Part shown: positions 14,760 through 23,021 of the stretch, piece by piece
Layout: every line of letters starts with the position of its first letter
Position numbering within the stretch: the stretch's first letter is position 1
Source: JBCCGI01 sp039029355
Lineage (GTDB): Bacteria > Planctomycetota > UBA1135 > GCA-002686595
Length of the DNA stretch: 51,158 nt
Assembly (NCBI GenBank): GCA_039029355.1
Contig: JBCCGI010000061.1
Coordinates: forward strand, 1-51,158
Direction: 5' to 3'
The notes under the pieces: model-generated
Databases searched by the model: none
What the model was told of the DNA's origin: nothing
The model's input: only the letters and a program-made list of their open reading frames with translations
Made by a program: the position numbers and the translations under genes

Positions 14760-17162
14760 ATGAACACCAGGAAGATGACCTTTGCTCTCCCGGTCGCCGC
14801 GGCCCTCGCGGGCGCGGCCTTCGCCCAGACCCCGACCAAGGGCTCGCCCGACACGTCGGGGACCGACCAGCGTGGCTACCTGCCGGCGCCCCCGGCCGGC
14901 GGCCGCAACGTGCCCAACCTGGGCATGCACCAGATCAAGAAGGACGGGCCGCTCATCTCGGGCGCGATCACGCTCCTGCCCGGCACCGTGGCGCCGCAGA
15001 ACCCGGCTCCGGCCGGCACCGTGGTCGGCACGCTGTATCTGCCGGACACCGCGGGCAACAACACCTTCGCCAACGACGACGAGTTCCCGCTCGACCTGTG
15101 GTTCGAGAGCAGCGACCCGTCGGGCTCGCTCGACGGCTCGGTGAACTTCGCCGACGGCTCGCCGATCCACTTCAACCTGCACTGGCCGAACCACGTCGAC
15201 CCGCGCGACGACATGTTCTGGCTCGCCGACGAGGGCATCGACCCGAACTCGCCGACCGATGACCTCGAGGAGATCCTCGGCGAGATCATCGCGACCGGCA
15301 GCAAGGCGCGCGTGCAGGAGGCCGTCGACATCCTGCTCGGCACCAACGTGTCGGGCGCGCTGACGAACAAGGCCTACCTCGGCTTTGAGCTGATTAAGAT
15401 CTACGGGCGCCAGGACAACCGCACGTACGATCCCGAGACGCGCAACATCGAGGTCACCCAGCTCTGGTACGGCACGGAGATCTACACCGACGCCAACATG
15501 ATGCTGGTGCCCATGCACGAGGACTACACGATCACGTGGAAGCTCCGCGGGCTGGGCGATCCGGGACCGAACAACGAGTTCGCCTTCCCGATCGACGAGT
15601 TCACCGCGATCCCGATGAAGAAGACGGCGAACGCCAACTTCTGGTATCGCAACAACTGGATCTGGAAGTGGTTCAACTCGGTCGACCCGCAGCCGGGGAA
15701 TGAGCGCAAGTTCTCGCTCGAGAACCTGTTCGAGCTCCACACCGGCACCGACGCCGCGCCGAGCTACGACCAGATCAACCCCGGCGACCCGCGCTATTGG
15801 CTGCACGCCGACCGCAAGTTCAACCTCGGCAGCTTCGTCGGCGAGAGCGAGATCACGGACCTCAGCAAGTGGCAGTCGTTCGACCTGGACCTCGACGGCC
15901 AGATCGGCGGCTTCCTGGTCGACGGGACCGACACCGGGCTGCCGTACGACGGCGTCAGCAACCCGAGCGCGCAGTTCAACGTGTACGGCAACAACGAGTA
16001 CGCGGTGCCGCTGCCGGACTGGAGCCAGGGCCCGTACACGATCCCGTACTTCGGCTACGACAGCTCGTTCACCACGCTCCGCAAGGGGCAGGGGATCGAC
16101 CTCACGATCCGCTACGCCCAGGGGCTCTCGCAGGCCGGTATCTACGTGTGGGGCTGGCGCCAGCACCCGCCGCGAATCAACTGGATCGAGACCTACTCGG
16201 ACGGCGAGTACCTCGCCTCCGGCGCGCCGAAGGATTGGCGCTTCGGGCACAAGTGGGATGAGGTCGAGGCGCTCGGCCTGGCCGCGATCGGCGACCACGC
16301 GCCCGAGCTCGTGATCCACGACGCGCTGCTCGCCTTCGACGCGAGCGGCGGTGCGCAGCCGGACATCGATGCCTTCGCGGCGGCGGTCGACGGGATGATG
16401 GGCTTCGTGCGTGACCGCCGCGGGCTGCCGCCCACGCCGGACGTGCTCGACTTCCCGAACCCGACTTCGGACCTGAACCTCCTGTTCACCAACCTCGACA
16501 TCTTCGGGGACCGCGAGCGCATCTCCGCGGCGGGCAAGCTGAACTGGACCGAGGGCGACACGATCTCGATCACGATCCACAACGACGAGAACTTCACGCG
16601 CTTCTTCCGCGTGGTCGACTTCGGCACGACCGACTACCAGTACAACGGGGTCGACATGGGCCTCCTGGACTGGAAGCCGGTCTGGGGTGCCCCGCAGCTG
16701 GCGCCCGGCGGCTGGACGAACCTCTTCTTCAGCCAGGGCTTCGACGCGAACTTCTGGGACAACACGGCGCTCGAGCCGCTCGGCGGGAACTCGTTCTACG
16801 TCGACCCGGCCGAGGACGACCCGGCCAACTTCTGGCACGCCGGCACGCGCGACCTGTTCCACCCCTTCGCCGACATCACCGGCTTCAGCGGGCCCAGCTT
16901 CCACTCGGTCATCGACGGCGACTTCACCGCGTGGGGCAACAACCTGCTCGCGGGCAAGCCGACCGGCGACCCGAACCTGTGGGCCTACTCGTACGGCAAG
17001 CCGATCCCGGCCAATACGACGCTGACCTTCCAGATCGAGATGCCGCGCTCGATGCCGCTGAACAACGGGGCGATGTACCTCTTCGACCCGCAGTTCCACC
17101 ACGCGGCCATCTTCACCAACCACCCCGACAGCGAGCTGCGCCCCGAGGGGCTCGACGACTAG
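14760..17162 (+). CDS. large Trp-rich secreted protein, partner of the dihaem peroxidase (unknown family)
   Basis: An 800-residue protein with a cleavable signal peptide (cleavage after AFA, about residue 22). I do not recognise the family. About 25 tryptophans (around 3%) are spread through the sequence, with a dense cluster WYRNNWIWKWF near residue 300. Other segments are rich in Asp/Asn/Gly, and His occurs in groups (HFNLHWPNHVD, FHHAAIFTNH near the C-terminus). No haem motif or transmembrane helix is seen. The ribosome site AGGAGG overlaps the stop codon of the dihaem peroxidase gene and lies 7 bases before the ATG, so the two are translated from one message. It ends in a strong terminator. 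It could be a substrate modified by the peroxidase (as MauG or MbnH act on theirs), a metal-binding protein or an enzyme subunit. Confidence 0.85.
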   Translation: MNTRKMTFALPVAAALAGAAFAQTPTKGSPDTSGTDQRGYLPAPPAGGRNVPNLGMHQIKKDGPLISGAITLLPGTVAPQNPAPAGTVVGTLYLPDTAGNNTFANDDEFPLDLWFESSDPSGSLDGSVNFADGSPIHFNLHWPNHVDPRDDMFWLADEGIDPNSPTDDLEEILGEIIATGSKARVQEAVDILLGTNVSGALTNKAYLGFELIKIYGRQDNRTYDPETRNIEVTQLWYGTEIYTDANMMLVPMHEDYTITWKLRGLGDPGPNNEFAFPIDEFTAIPMKKTANANFWYRNNWIWKWFNSVDPQPGNERKFSLENLFELHTGTDAAPSYDQINPGDPRYWLHADRKFNLGSFVGESEITDLSKWQSFDLDLDGQIGGFLVDGTDTGLPYDGVSNPSAQFNVYGNNEYAVPLPDWSQGPYTIPYFGYDSSFTTLRKGQGIDLTIRYAQGLSQAGIYVWGWRQHPPRINWIETYSDGEYLASGAPKDWRFGHKWDEVEALGLAAIGDHAPELVIHDALLAFDASGGAQPDIDAFAAAVDGMMGFVRDRRGLPPTPDVLDFPNPTSDLNLLFTNLDIFGDRERISAAGKLNWTEGDTISITIHNDENFTRFFRVVDFGTTDYQYNGVDMGLLDWKPVWGAPQLAPGGWTNLFFSQGFDANFWDNTALEPLGGNSFYVDPAEDDPANFWHAGTRDLFHPFADITGFSGPSFHSVIDGDFTAWGNNLLAGKPTGDPNLWAYSYGKPIPANTTLTFQIEMPRSMPLNNGAMYLFDPQFHHAAIFTNHPDSELRPEGLDD

Positions 17163-17202
17163 CTCGCCCCGGTTCGGAAGCACCGGGCTCGGAAACACCG
17201 CC

Positions 17203-17240
17203 ACGACGGGCGGCTCGCCGGACGGCGGGCCGCCCGTCGT
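17203..17240 (+). terminator. terminator after the peroxidase/Trp-rich protein operon
   Basis: A perfect 12-base stem (ACGACGGGCGGC 17203-17214 with GCCGCCCGTCGT 17229-17240) has a 14-base loop and is followed by CCTTTGGG. It lies 40 bases past the stop. Confidence 0.8.
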
Positions 17241-17331
17241 CCTTTGGGTCGGCGCTTGAGCCGCGGGGACCGAGACAACATCCTTGGCGCAGGTTGAAAC
17301 CGTCGGCCCCCCCGACGGTCCTACTCGCGCC

Positions 17332-18504
17332 ATGAGTTCCGCACCGCTGCACGACCGGCTCGCCAAGGAGCGACAAGAGGACCAGTTCCTCGCACCGTGG
17401 GCCATTCGCTCGGTCCAATCGCGCGGACGCCTCCATCCCGAGGAGGAGGACGACCTCCGCACGGTCTGGGAGCGCGACCGCGACCGCGTCGTCCACAGCA
17501 CCGCGTTCCGGCGGCTGATGTACAAGACCCAGGTCTTCGTCAACCGCGAGGGCGACCACAACCGCACCCGGCTGTCCCACTCGCTCGAGGTGGCGCAGGT
17601 GGCGCGCAGCGTGGGCAGCGCCCTCGGGCTGAACGAGCCGCTGTGCGAGGGCTTGGCGCTGGCACACGACATCGGGCACCCGCCGTTCGGACACCGCGGC
17701 GAGTGGGCGCTCGACAAGCTCATGCGCGACGAGGGCGGCTTCCGCCACAACGCACAGGTGCTGCGGGTGGTCGACCAGCTGGAACGGCGCAGCCCCGACT
17801 ACGCCGGGCTCAACCTCACCTTCGAGATGCGCGTCTCGCTGCTCAAGCACGAGAGCGCTGCCGATTGGCCGGCGGAGTTCCGACCACGCCCGAAGCAGCC
17901 GTACCTCGAGGCGCAGGTGGTCGACCTAGCCGACTCGACCGCGTACAACGTGCACGACATCGAGGACGGCCTGCGGGCGGAGATCTTCGAAGAGGACACG
18001 CTGCTCGCCGAGGTGGCCCTGTGGCGCGGCGCGCGCGAGTCGGTCGAGCTGCGCCACCCCGGCTTCCTCGCCGGCTCCAGCGACGTCGCGCTGCGCGTCA
18101 AGCGCACGACGAACGAGCTGATCAAGATCTGCATCAACGACCTGATCCAGGCGTCGTCGAAGCGCATCGAAGCGGCGAAGCTGGAGGGCGCCGAGCAAGC
18201 GCGGACGCACAAGGCACCGCTCGTCGCCCACAGTCCCGAGCTTGCGCGCGAGGTGGCCGAGCTGCAGAGCTTCCTGCGCCGACGCTTCTACCGCCACCCG
18301 CGCCTGACCGAGCTGACCGAGCACGCGGCGCGCGTCCTCGGCCCGCTGTTCGAGATCTACACCGACGCGCCCGGCGAGATGCCGGTGTGGTACCAGCGCT
18401 GGGTCGACACGGTCGGGCTGAAGCGGGCGGTGTGCGACTACCTGGCGGGGATGACCGATCGCTTCGCCGAACGGGAGTACGCGCGCCTGGTCACAGGCGG
18501 CTAG
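17332..18504 (+). CDS. dgt: deoxyguanosinetriphosphate triphosphohydrolase-like protein (dNTPase)
   Basis: A 390-residue HD-domain enzyme that cleaves dNTPs to nucleoside and triphosphate, affecting dNTP pools. The metal-binding set is visible: H83 in NRTRLSHSLEV, and H112-D113 in LALAHDIGHPPFGH, with H117 and H121 of the same motif. The partner Asp lies in VVDLADSTAYNVHDIEDGLR, the second family block. FRRLMYKTQVF is also diagnostic. The ATG at 17332 fits the family N-terminus; the 16 codons upstream are not conserved in character. The length matches the shorter dGTPase-like group rather than the roughly 505-residue E. coli Dgt, so substrate preference may differ. It is transcribed alone between a terminator and the small minus-strand genes. 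Confidence 0.93.
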   Translation: MSSAPLHDRLAKERQEDQFLAPWAIRSVQSRGRLHPEEEDDLRTVWERDRDRVVHSTAFRRLMYKTQVFVNREGDHNRTRLSHSLEVAQVARSVGSALGLNEPLCEGLALAHDIGHPPFGHRGEWALDKLMRDEGGFRHNAQVLRVVDQLERRSPDYAGLNLTFEMRVSLLKHESAADWPAEFRPRPKQPYLEAQVVDLADSTAYNVHDIEDGLRAEIFEEDTLLAEVALWRGARESVELRHPGFLAGSSDVALRVKRTTNELIKICINDLIQASSKRIEAAKLEGAEQARTHKAPLVAHSPELAREVAELQSFLRRRFYRHPRLTELTEHAARVLGPLFEIYTDAPGEMPVWYQRWVDTVGLKRAVCDYLAGMTDRFAEREYARLVTGG

Positions 18505-18538
18505 CCCGACTCTGCGGACGATGCGGGAGCCGGCCCGT

Positions 18539-18829
18539 TCAGCCGAGCGGCGCGAGGCTCGCCGCCGCGTAGGCGGCGCCGGTCAAGACGAGGGCCAGCG
18601 CGAGCGCGGCTCCCGCGCCGCAGCCGATCCTCGGGCGGCGCGGGGACGCGGCGCTCGGCCCGTTGGCTGCGGTCGAACCGGACTCCGCCGGATCGGGGGG
18701 CGCGGCCCGCTCGGGCGACGCGCCCTCTTCGGCGGGCTCCCCATCGTGCCCCAGCCCCGAGAAGAACGGCTCGACCAGGTGGTCGGTCGCGCGCGGGCGG
18801 TACTCCTCGTCGTCGTCCACGTCCTGCAT
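18539..18829 (-). CDS. small predicted membrane protein
   Basis: A possible 96-residue protein with an acidic N-terminus (MQDVDDDEEYRPRATDHLVEPFF), a Pro/Ser/Ala-rich middle and one C-terminal hydrophobic helix (about residues 70-93, GAGAALALALVLTGAAYAAASL). No family is recognised. The layout fits a tail-anchored or single-pass protein. It starts five bases after the end of a TfoX-like remnant and is convergent with dgt. The composition of the GC-rich frame means chance cannot be excluded; the orderly N-terminal acidic and C-terminal hydrophobic parts favour a real gene. Confidence 0.5.
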   Translation of the reverse strand: MQDVDDDEEYRPRATDHLVEPFFSGLGHDGEPAEEGASPERAAPPDPAESGSTAANGPSAASPRRPRIGCGAGAALALALVLTGAAYAAASLAPLG

Positions 18830-18834
18830 GGGAG

Positions 18835-18966
18835 TCAGCGGCGCCGCTTGGCCGCGGCGACGCCGGTCGCCTCGCGGATGCCGCCGGACCTGCGGCGCTC
18901 CGAGGTCCGCTCGCAGCCGGCGAGGGTCAGCCGCACGCGGGTCGCCAGCTCTTCGTCGTAGGGCAT
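18835..18966 (-). pseudogene. TfoX N-terminal-domain remnant (43 codons)
   Basis: From the ATG at 18966 the first 32 residues (MPYDEELATRVRLTLAG, then ERTSERRRSGGI) resemble the start of the TfoX N-terminal domain, which normally begins M-x-YDE-x-LA-x-RVR and continues through an FGG-(I/L) turn for about 100 residues. Here the text jumps to REATGVAAAKRRR and stops, so the core of the domain is missing. The basic tail resembles the usual C-terminal end, as if an in-frame internal deletion occurred. The TAGACT hexamer at 18978-18973 lies six bases before the ATG, so it may still be transcribed. It could instead be a short functional peptide. Confidence 0.4.
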
Positions 18967-18972
18967 GGGCGG

Positions 18973-18978
18973 AGTCTA
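18973..18978 (-). promoter_or_regulatory. -10-like TAGACT for the TfoX-like remnant
   Basis: TAGACT on the minus strand ends six bases before the ATG at 18966, so transcription could start at the ATG itself. It faces away from the rnc promoter, making a divergent pair. Confidence 0.35.
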
Positions 18979-18990
18979 CCGCTCGGCCGC

Positions 18991-18996
18991 TACAAT
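18991..18996 (+). promoter_or_regulatory. -10 hexamer TACAAT for rnc-mfd-surA-like operon
   Basis: TACAAT is 5 of 6 to consensus and stands nine bases before the rnc ATG at 19006. The transcript would start at about 19003, nearly leaderless. The -35 region is not recognisable. Confidence 0.5.
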
Positions 18997-19005
18997 CCGC
19001 GGTCT

Positions 19006-19707
19006 ATGGCGGAGCTCCCCCATTCCTTCCGCACCCCCGACCTCCTGCGCCTGGCGCTGACGCACGCCTCGACGGGCTCGGAGGAGGACAACGAGCGCCT
19101 CGAGTTCCTGGGCGATGCGGTGCTGGACCTCGTGGTTGCCGAGGAGCTCTTCCGCTGCCACCCGGAGCTCCCCGAGGGCGACCTGACCGAGCTCAAGGCC
19201 TGGGTCGTGTCGCGGCGCGTGCTGGCGGACGCGGCGCGCGAGCTCGACCTCGATGCCGCCGCGCGGCTGGGGAGCGGGCTGCAGCACCGGGCGCTGCCCA
19301 AGTCGGTGCTCGCCAACCTCTACGAAGCGGTGCTGGGCGCGGTCTACCTCGACGCCGGCCTGGAGGCGGCCAAGGCCTTTGCGCTGGCCACGCTGCAGCA
19401 GCCGCTGGAGCGTGTTCGCAAGCGCCAGCGCGGAGCCAACCCCAAGCAGGTGCTGCAGCGGATCGGGCAGGTCGAGACCGGCTGTCCGCCGAGCTACGTG
19501 GTGCTCGACGAGCGCGGCGAGGCACACGCGCGGGCCTTCCTGGTCGCGGCCGAGCTCGGAGGCGAACGCTACCCGAGCGCCTGGGGCCGCACGCGCAAGG
19601 AGGCCGAGCGCTGGGCGGCGTTCGAGGCGTTGCTCGTGCTCGAGGAGCGCGACCCGGCCGTAGGCGAGAACGGGCGCAACGGACGCGCGGCGGGCGGCGG
19701 GGCGTGA
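19006..19707 (+). CDS. rnc: ribonuclease III
   Basis: A 233-residue double-strand RNA endonuclease that processes rRNA precursors and structured mRNAs. The signature DNERLEFLGDAVLDL (about 29-43) carries E30, E33 and D37. The second catalytic segment is SVLANLYEAVLGAVYLD with E107; the position occupied by Asp in E. coli (D114) is Asn104 here. A double-strand RNA-binding domain follows from about residue 145 (NPKQVLQRIGQ... KEAERWAAFEALLVLE). The N-terminus is short, starting almost directly at the first helix. It overlaps mfd by four bases and leads a three-gene operon. The Asn substitution occurs at a metal-ligand position, but the other ligands are kept. Confidence 0.94.
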   Translation: MAELPHSFRTPDLLRLALTHASTGSEEDNERLEFLGDAVLDLVVAEELFRCHPELPEGDLTELKAWVVSRRVLADAARELDLDAAARLGSGLQHRALPKSVLANLYEAVLGAVYLDAGLEAAKAFALATLQQPLERVRKRQRGANPKQVLQRIGQVETGCPPSYVVLDERGEAHARAFLVAAELGGERYPSAWGRTRKEAERWAAFEALLVLEERDPAVGENGRNGRAAGGGA

Positions 19708-22700
19708 GCGCCGACGCACAGCGCCAAGAGCTCCTCGCGACCGCCCGGCTCGACGAGGTGCCCGGCTTCGAGCTCTTGGTCCAGGCCGCGGCGTCCGGAG
19801 GCCGCTTCTACGCCGGCGGGCTGTGGGGCTCCTCGCAGACCTTCGTGCTGGCGGGCCTCGCGCTCCGCGCGCCGGGCCCGTGCCTGGCGATCGCGTCGAC
19901 CGAGACCGAGGCCGAGGTGCTGGTCGACGACCTCGCGGCCTTCGGCGCGGAGCCGGTGCATCTGCCCGCGCGTGAGACCACCGGCGCGCGGCGCTCGGAC
20001 GCGCTCGCCGACCCCGACTCGGTGCGTCGCCGGCTGCAGGTCGCGCAGCGCATCAGCGGCCCGGCCGAGCGGCGGCCGCGGCTGGTGGTGGCCTCGCTGC
20101 TCAGCATGCTGCAGCCGGTGCCGTCGCCGCGCGATCTGGAGCGCGACTTCCTGCACCTGGCGCTCGGCGCGCGGCTGGAAATCGAAGAGCTCCTAGGCCG
20201 GCTGGTGTCCTCCGGCTACTCGCGCCAGCCGCTGGCCGAGAGCCCGGGCGAGGTCAGCTCGCGCGGCGACATCCTCGACGTGTTCCCCTTCGCGTCGGAC
20301 CTGCCGCTGCGGATCGAGCTCTTCGACGACGAGATTGAGTCGCTGCGCCTGTTCGACCCCGAGTCGCAGCGCAGCGTCGAGTCGCTCGACCGCGCGTCGG
20401 TCTGCGTGGCGTCCGACGTCGGGGGCGTCGAGGACGGGCGCGGGCTGCCGGTGGCCGAGCTCCTGTCGCCGGCGACCGCCTTCGTCGAGATCGAGCCGCT
20501 GCGCCTGGCCGACCAGGCCGAGGGTCTGCGCATCCAGTCGACGGCCCACAAGCGCGCGCTGGCGACGCTCGAGGCGTCGATCGGGGGCCACGCGCGGATC
20601 GCGCTCCAGAGCCTGCCGGGCGACGACCACGACTTCGGCACGCGCTCGGTGCAGGGCCTCGCCGTCGGTCTGAAGGAAGCTCCCGCCGCGCTGCGCGAAA
20701 CGGCTCAGGACGGGGGGACCACGGTGGTCCTCTTCCGCACCGAGACCGAGGAGCGCCGCTTCAACGAGCAGCTCGCCACGGCCGAGGCCGTCCCCGGCCT
20801 GCGCACCGCGCAGGGCTCGGTCGCGCGCGGCTTCCGCTTCCCCGACCTGGGCGCGACGATCGTCAACCAGCGCGAGCTGGCCGGCGTGCTGGGCGCCCGC
20901 GCCCGGGCGCGGACGCCGAAGGTGCACCGCGTGCGCGCGCTGCAGTCCTTCTTCGAGCTGAAGATCGGCGATCTGGTCGTTCACGCCGTCCACGGCGTCG
21001 GCCAGTACGCCGGGCTGCAGCGCATGGAGCGCGCCGGAGGCGAGGAGGAGCACCTGCACCTGCTCTTCGCCGATGACGTCAGCCTGTACGTCCCGGCGAG
21101 CCGTATCGAGCTGGTGCAGCGCTACGTCGGCGGCGGCAGCGCTACGCCGACGCTCGACCGCATCGGCGGCCAGACCTTCCGCCGCCGCAAGGAGAAGGTC
21201 GAGCGCGCGCTGGTCGACCTCGCCGCCGAGCTCCTGCAGGTGCAGGCCAAGCGCGAGACCCAGAGCCGGCCGCCGTGGAAGCCGGACGCGGCGATGGTGC
21301 GCGACCTCCTCGGCTCGTTCCCCTACGAGGACACGAAGGACCAAGCGACCGCCGACGGCGAGATCGCCAAGGACATCACCGGCAAGCGGCCGATGGACCG
21401 CCTGCTGTGCGGCGACGTGGGCTTCGGCAAGACCGAGGTCGCGCTGCGCGCCGCCTTCCGCGTCGTGTCCGCCGGCGGGCAGGTGGCGATCCTGGTGCCG
21501 ACCACCGTGCTCGCGCAGCAGCACTACGAGACCTTCAAGGAGCGCCTCGCTCCCTTCGCGGTCGAGGTCGCCACGCTGAGCCGCTACGTGACCGGCGCCG
21601 CCGCGCGCGATGTCGTGAAGCGCACCGCCGAGGGCAGCGTGGACATCCTGGTCGGCACGCACCGCATCCTGTCGAAGGACGTCGACTTCAAGCACCTCGG
21701 GCTGGTCATCATCGACGAAGAGCAGCGCTTCGGCGTCAAGCACAAGGAGCACTTCAAAGGACTGCGCGCCTCGGTCGACGTGCTGACGCTGACCGCTACG
21801 CCGATCCCGCGCACGCTGCACATGTCGCTGTCGGGTATCCGCGACATCTCCGCGCTCTCCGAGCCGCCCGAGGGCCGCCAGGAGATCGAGACCTCGCTGG
21901 CCTACGAGGACGACAACACGCTGATCCGCGATGCGGTGCTGCGCGAGAAGAACCGCGGCGGGCAGGTCTTCTTCCTCCACAACCGCGTGCAGTCGATCCA
22001 GGGCCGCGTGCGCGAGCTGATGGAGCTGATCCCCGAGTGCGAGTTCGCGATCGGCCACGGGCAGATGCACGGCAACGTGCTGCGGCGCGTGATGACCACC
22101 TTCGCCAAGGGCGAGGTCGACGTGCTGGTCGCGACGACGATCATCGAGAACGGCATCGACATCCCGACCGCCGGCACGATCCTGCTCGACCGCGCCGACC
22201 ACTTCGGGCTCGCCGAGCTCCATCAGCTGCGCGGCCGCGTGGGGCGCGGGCGGCACAAGGCCTACTGCTACCTCCTGATCGACCGCGCGAAGCCGGTCGG
22301 CCAGCAGGCGCGCGAGCGCCTGAAGGCCCTGGAAGAGCTGACCCAGCTCGGCGCCGGCTTCCAGATCAGCATGAAGGACCTCGAGCTGCGCGGGGCGGGC
22401 AACATCCTCGGCCCGGAGCAGTCCGGCCACATCGCCGCGATCGGCTACGACATGTACTGCCGGCTGCTGAAGGAGACCGTCGACCGGCTCACCGCGGGAG
22501 GCGCGGCCGAAGAGCTGCTGCGCGACGTGCCCGCGGCCGTCCAGCGCGAGCTCGAGGCCGAGGCGGTGGAGATGGAGCTCGGCATCGAGGCCTTCCTCCC
22601 CAAGGAGTGGATCCCCTCGGCCGACACCCGCGTCGAGCTGCTGCGGCGCCTCGCGGCCGTCCAGAGCGACGAGCAGGCCGAGGAGATCCGCGCCTCGCTG

Positions 22701-23021
22701 CACGATCGCTACGGCCGGCTGCCCGCCGCGGCAGAGGAGCTGGTGCGCCAGTTCCGCCTGCGCCCCAAGCTGGCGGCCCTCGGAATCCGCCGGCTGCTGT
22801 GGCGCGACGACACCTACTTCCTGGCGTACGCGGACCGCGTGCTGCTCGAGGAGGCCCTCGCGGCCGACAAGGACGGCTTCGAGCTGCGCCCGCTGCGGGC
22901 GGGCCAGGCGCACCTCGTGATCCCGCGGCGAGCCCACGGCGATGCGGCCGCGGCGCTGGCGTGGCTCGAGGGCCTCTTGAGCGAAGCCGGCGCGGCGTCC
23001 ACACTGTCGGGGTCCAGTTGA
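19704..23021 (+). CDS. mfd: transcription-repair coupling factor
   Basis: A 1105-residue ATP-dependent translocase that removes RNA polymerase stalled at DNA damage and recruits UvrA. Order of parts: a UvrB-like N-terminal region (DILDVFPFASDLPLRIELFDDEIESLR near 190-215); the RNA-polymerase-interacting domain (LKIGDLVVHAVHGVGQYAGL near 420); the RecG-like helicase with Walker A GDVGFGKTE (about 569), DEEQ box (about 670), TATPIPRTL and motif VI QLRGRVGRG; and the C-terminal TRCF domain. It is slightly shorter than E. coli Mfd (1148). The start is GTG at 19704, overlapping the rnc stop (GTGA); the upstream frame is a shadow. It overlaps the next gene by one base (TGATG). Confidence 0.96.
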   Translation: MSADAQRQELLATARLDEVPGFELLVQAAASGGRFYAGGLWGSSQTFVLAGLALRAPGPCLAIASTETEAEVLVDDLAAFGAEPVHLPARETTGARRSDALADPDSVRRRLQVAQRISGPAERRPRLVVASLLSMLQPVPSPRDLERDFLHLALGARLEIEELLGRLVSSGYSRQPLAESPGEVSSRGDILDVFPFASDLPLRIELFDDEIESLRLFDPESQRSVESLDRASVCVASDVGGVEDGRGLPVAELLSPATAFVEIEPLRLADQAEGLRIQSTAHKRALATLEASIGGHARIALQSLPGDDHDFGTRSVQGLAVGLKEAPAALRETAQDGGTTVVLFRTETEERRFNEQLATAEAVPGLRTAQGSVARGFRFPDLGATIVNQRELAGVLGARARARTPKVHRVRALQSFFELKIGDLVVHAVHGVGQYAGLQRMERAGGEEEHLHLLFADDVSLYVPASRIELVQRYVGGGSATPTLDRIGGQTFRRRKEKVERALVDLAAELLQVQAKRETQSRPPWKPDAAMVRDLLGSFPYEDTKDQATADGEIAKDITGKRPMDRLLCGDVGFGKTEVALRAAFRVVSAGGQVAILVPTTVLAQQHYETFKERLAPFAVEVATLSRYVTGAAARDVVKRTAEGSVDILVGTHRILSKDVDFKHLGLVIIDEEQRFGVKHKEHFKGLRASVDVLTLTATPIPRTLHMSLSGIRDISALSEPPEGRQEIETSLAYEDDNTLIRDAVLREKNRGGQVFFLHNRVQSIQGRVRELMELIPECEFAIGHGQMHGNVLRRVMTTFAKGEVDVLVATTIIENGIDIPTAGTILLDRADHFGLAELHQLRGRVGRGRHKAYCYLLIDRAKPVGQQARERLKALEELTQLGAGFQISMKDLELRGAGNILGPEQSGHIAAIGYDMYCRLLKETVDRLTAGGAAEELLRDVPAAVQRELEAEAVEMELGIEAFLPKEWIPSADTRVELLRRLAAVQSDEQAEEIRASLHDRYGRLPAAAEELVRQFRLRPKLAALGIRRLLWRDDTYFLAYADRVLLEEALAADKDGFELRPLRAGQAHLVIPRRAHGDAAAALAWLEGLLSEAGAASTLSGSS

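Noticed and set aside
14607..17750. 1047-codon open frame on the minus strand across the Trp-rich gene
   Set aside because: It crosses a terminator and two real genes, and its sequence is typical antisense of GC-rich coding DNA.
19310..19330. RNase III as catalytically dead because of Asn104
   Set aside because: The position is a metal ligand (Asp in E. coli), but the other acidic residues (E30, E33, D37, E107) are present and Asn may be tolerated, so loss of activity cannot be claimed.
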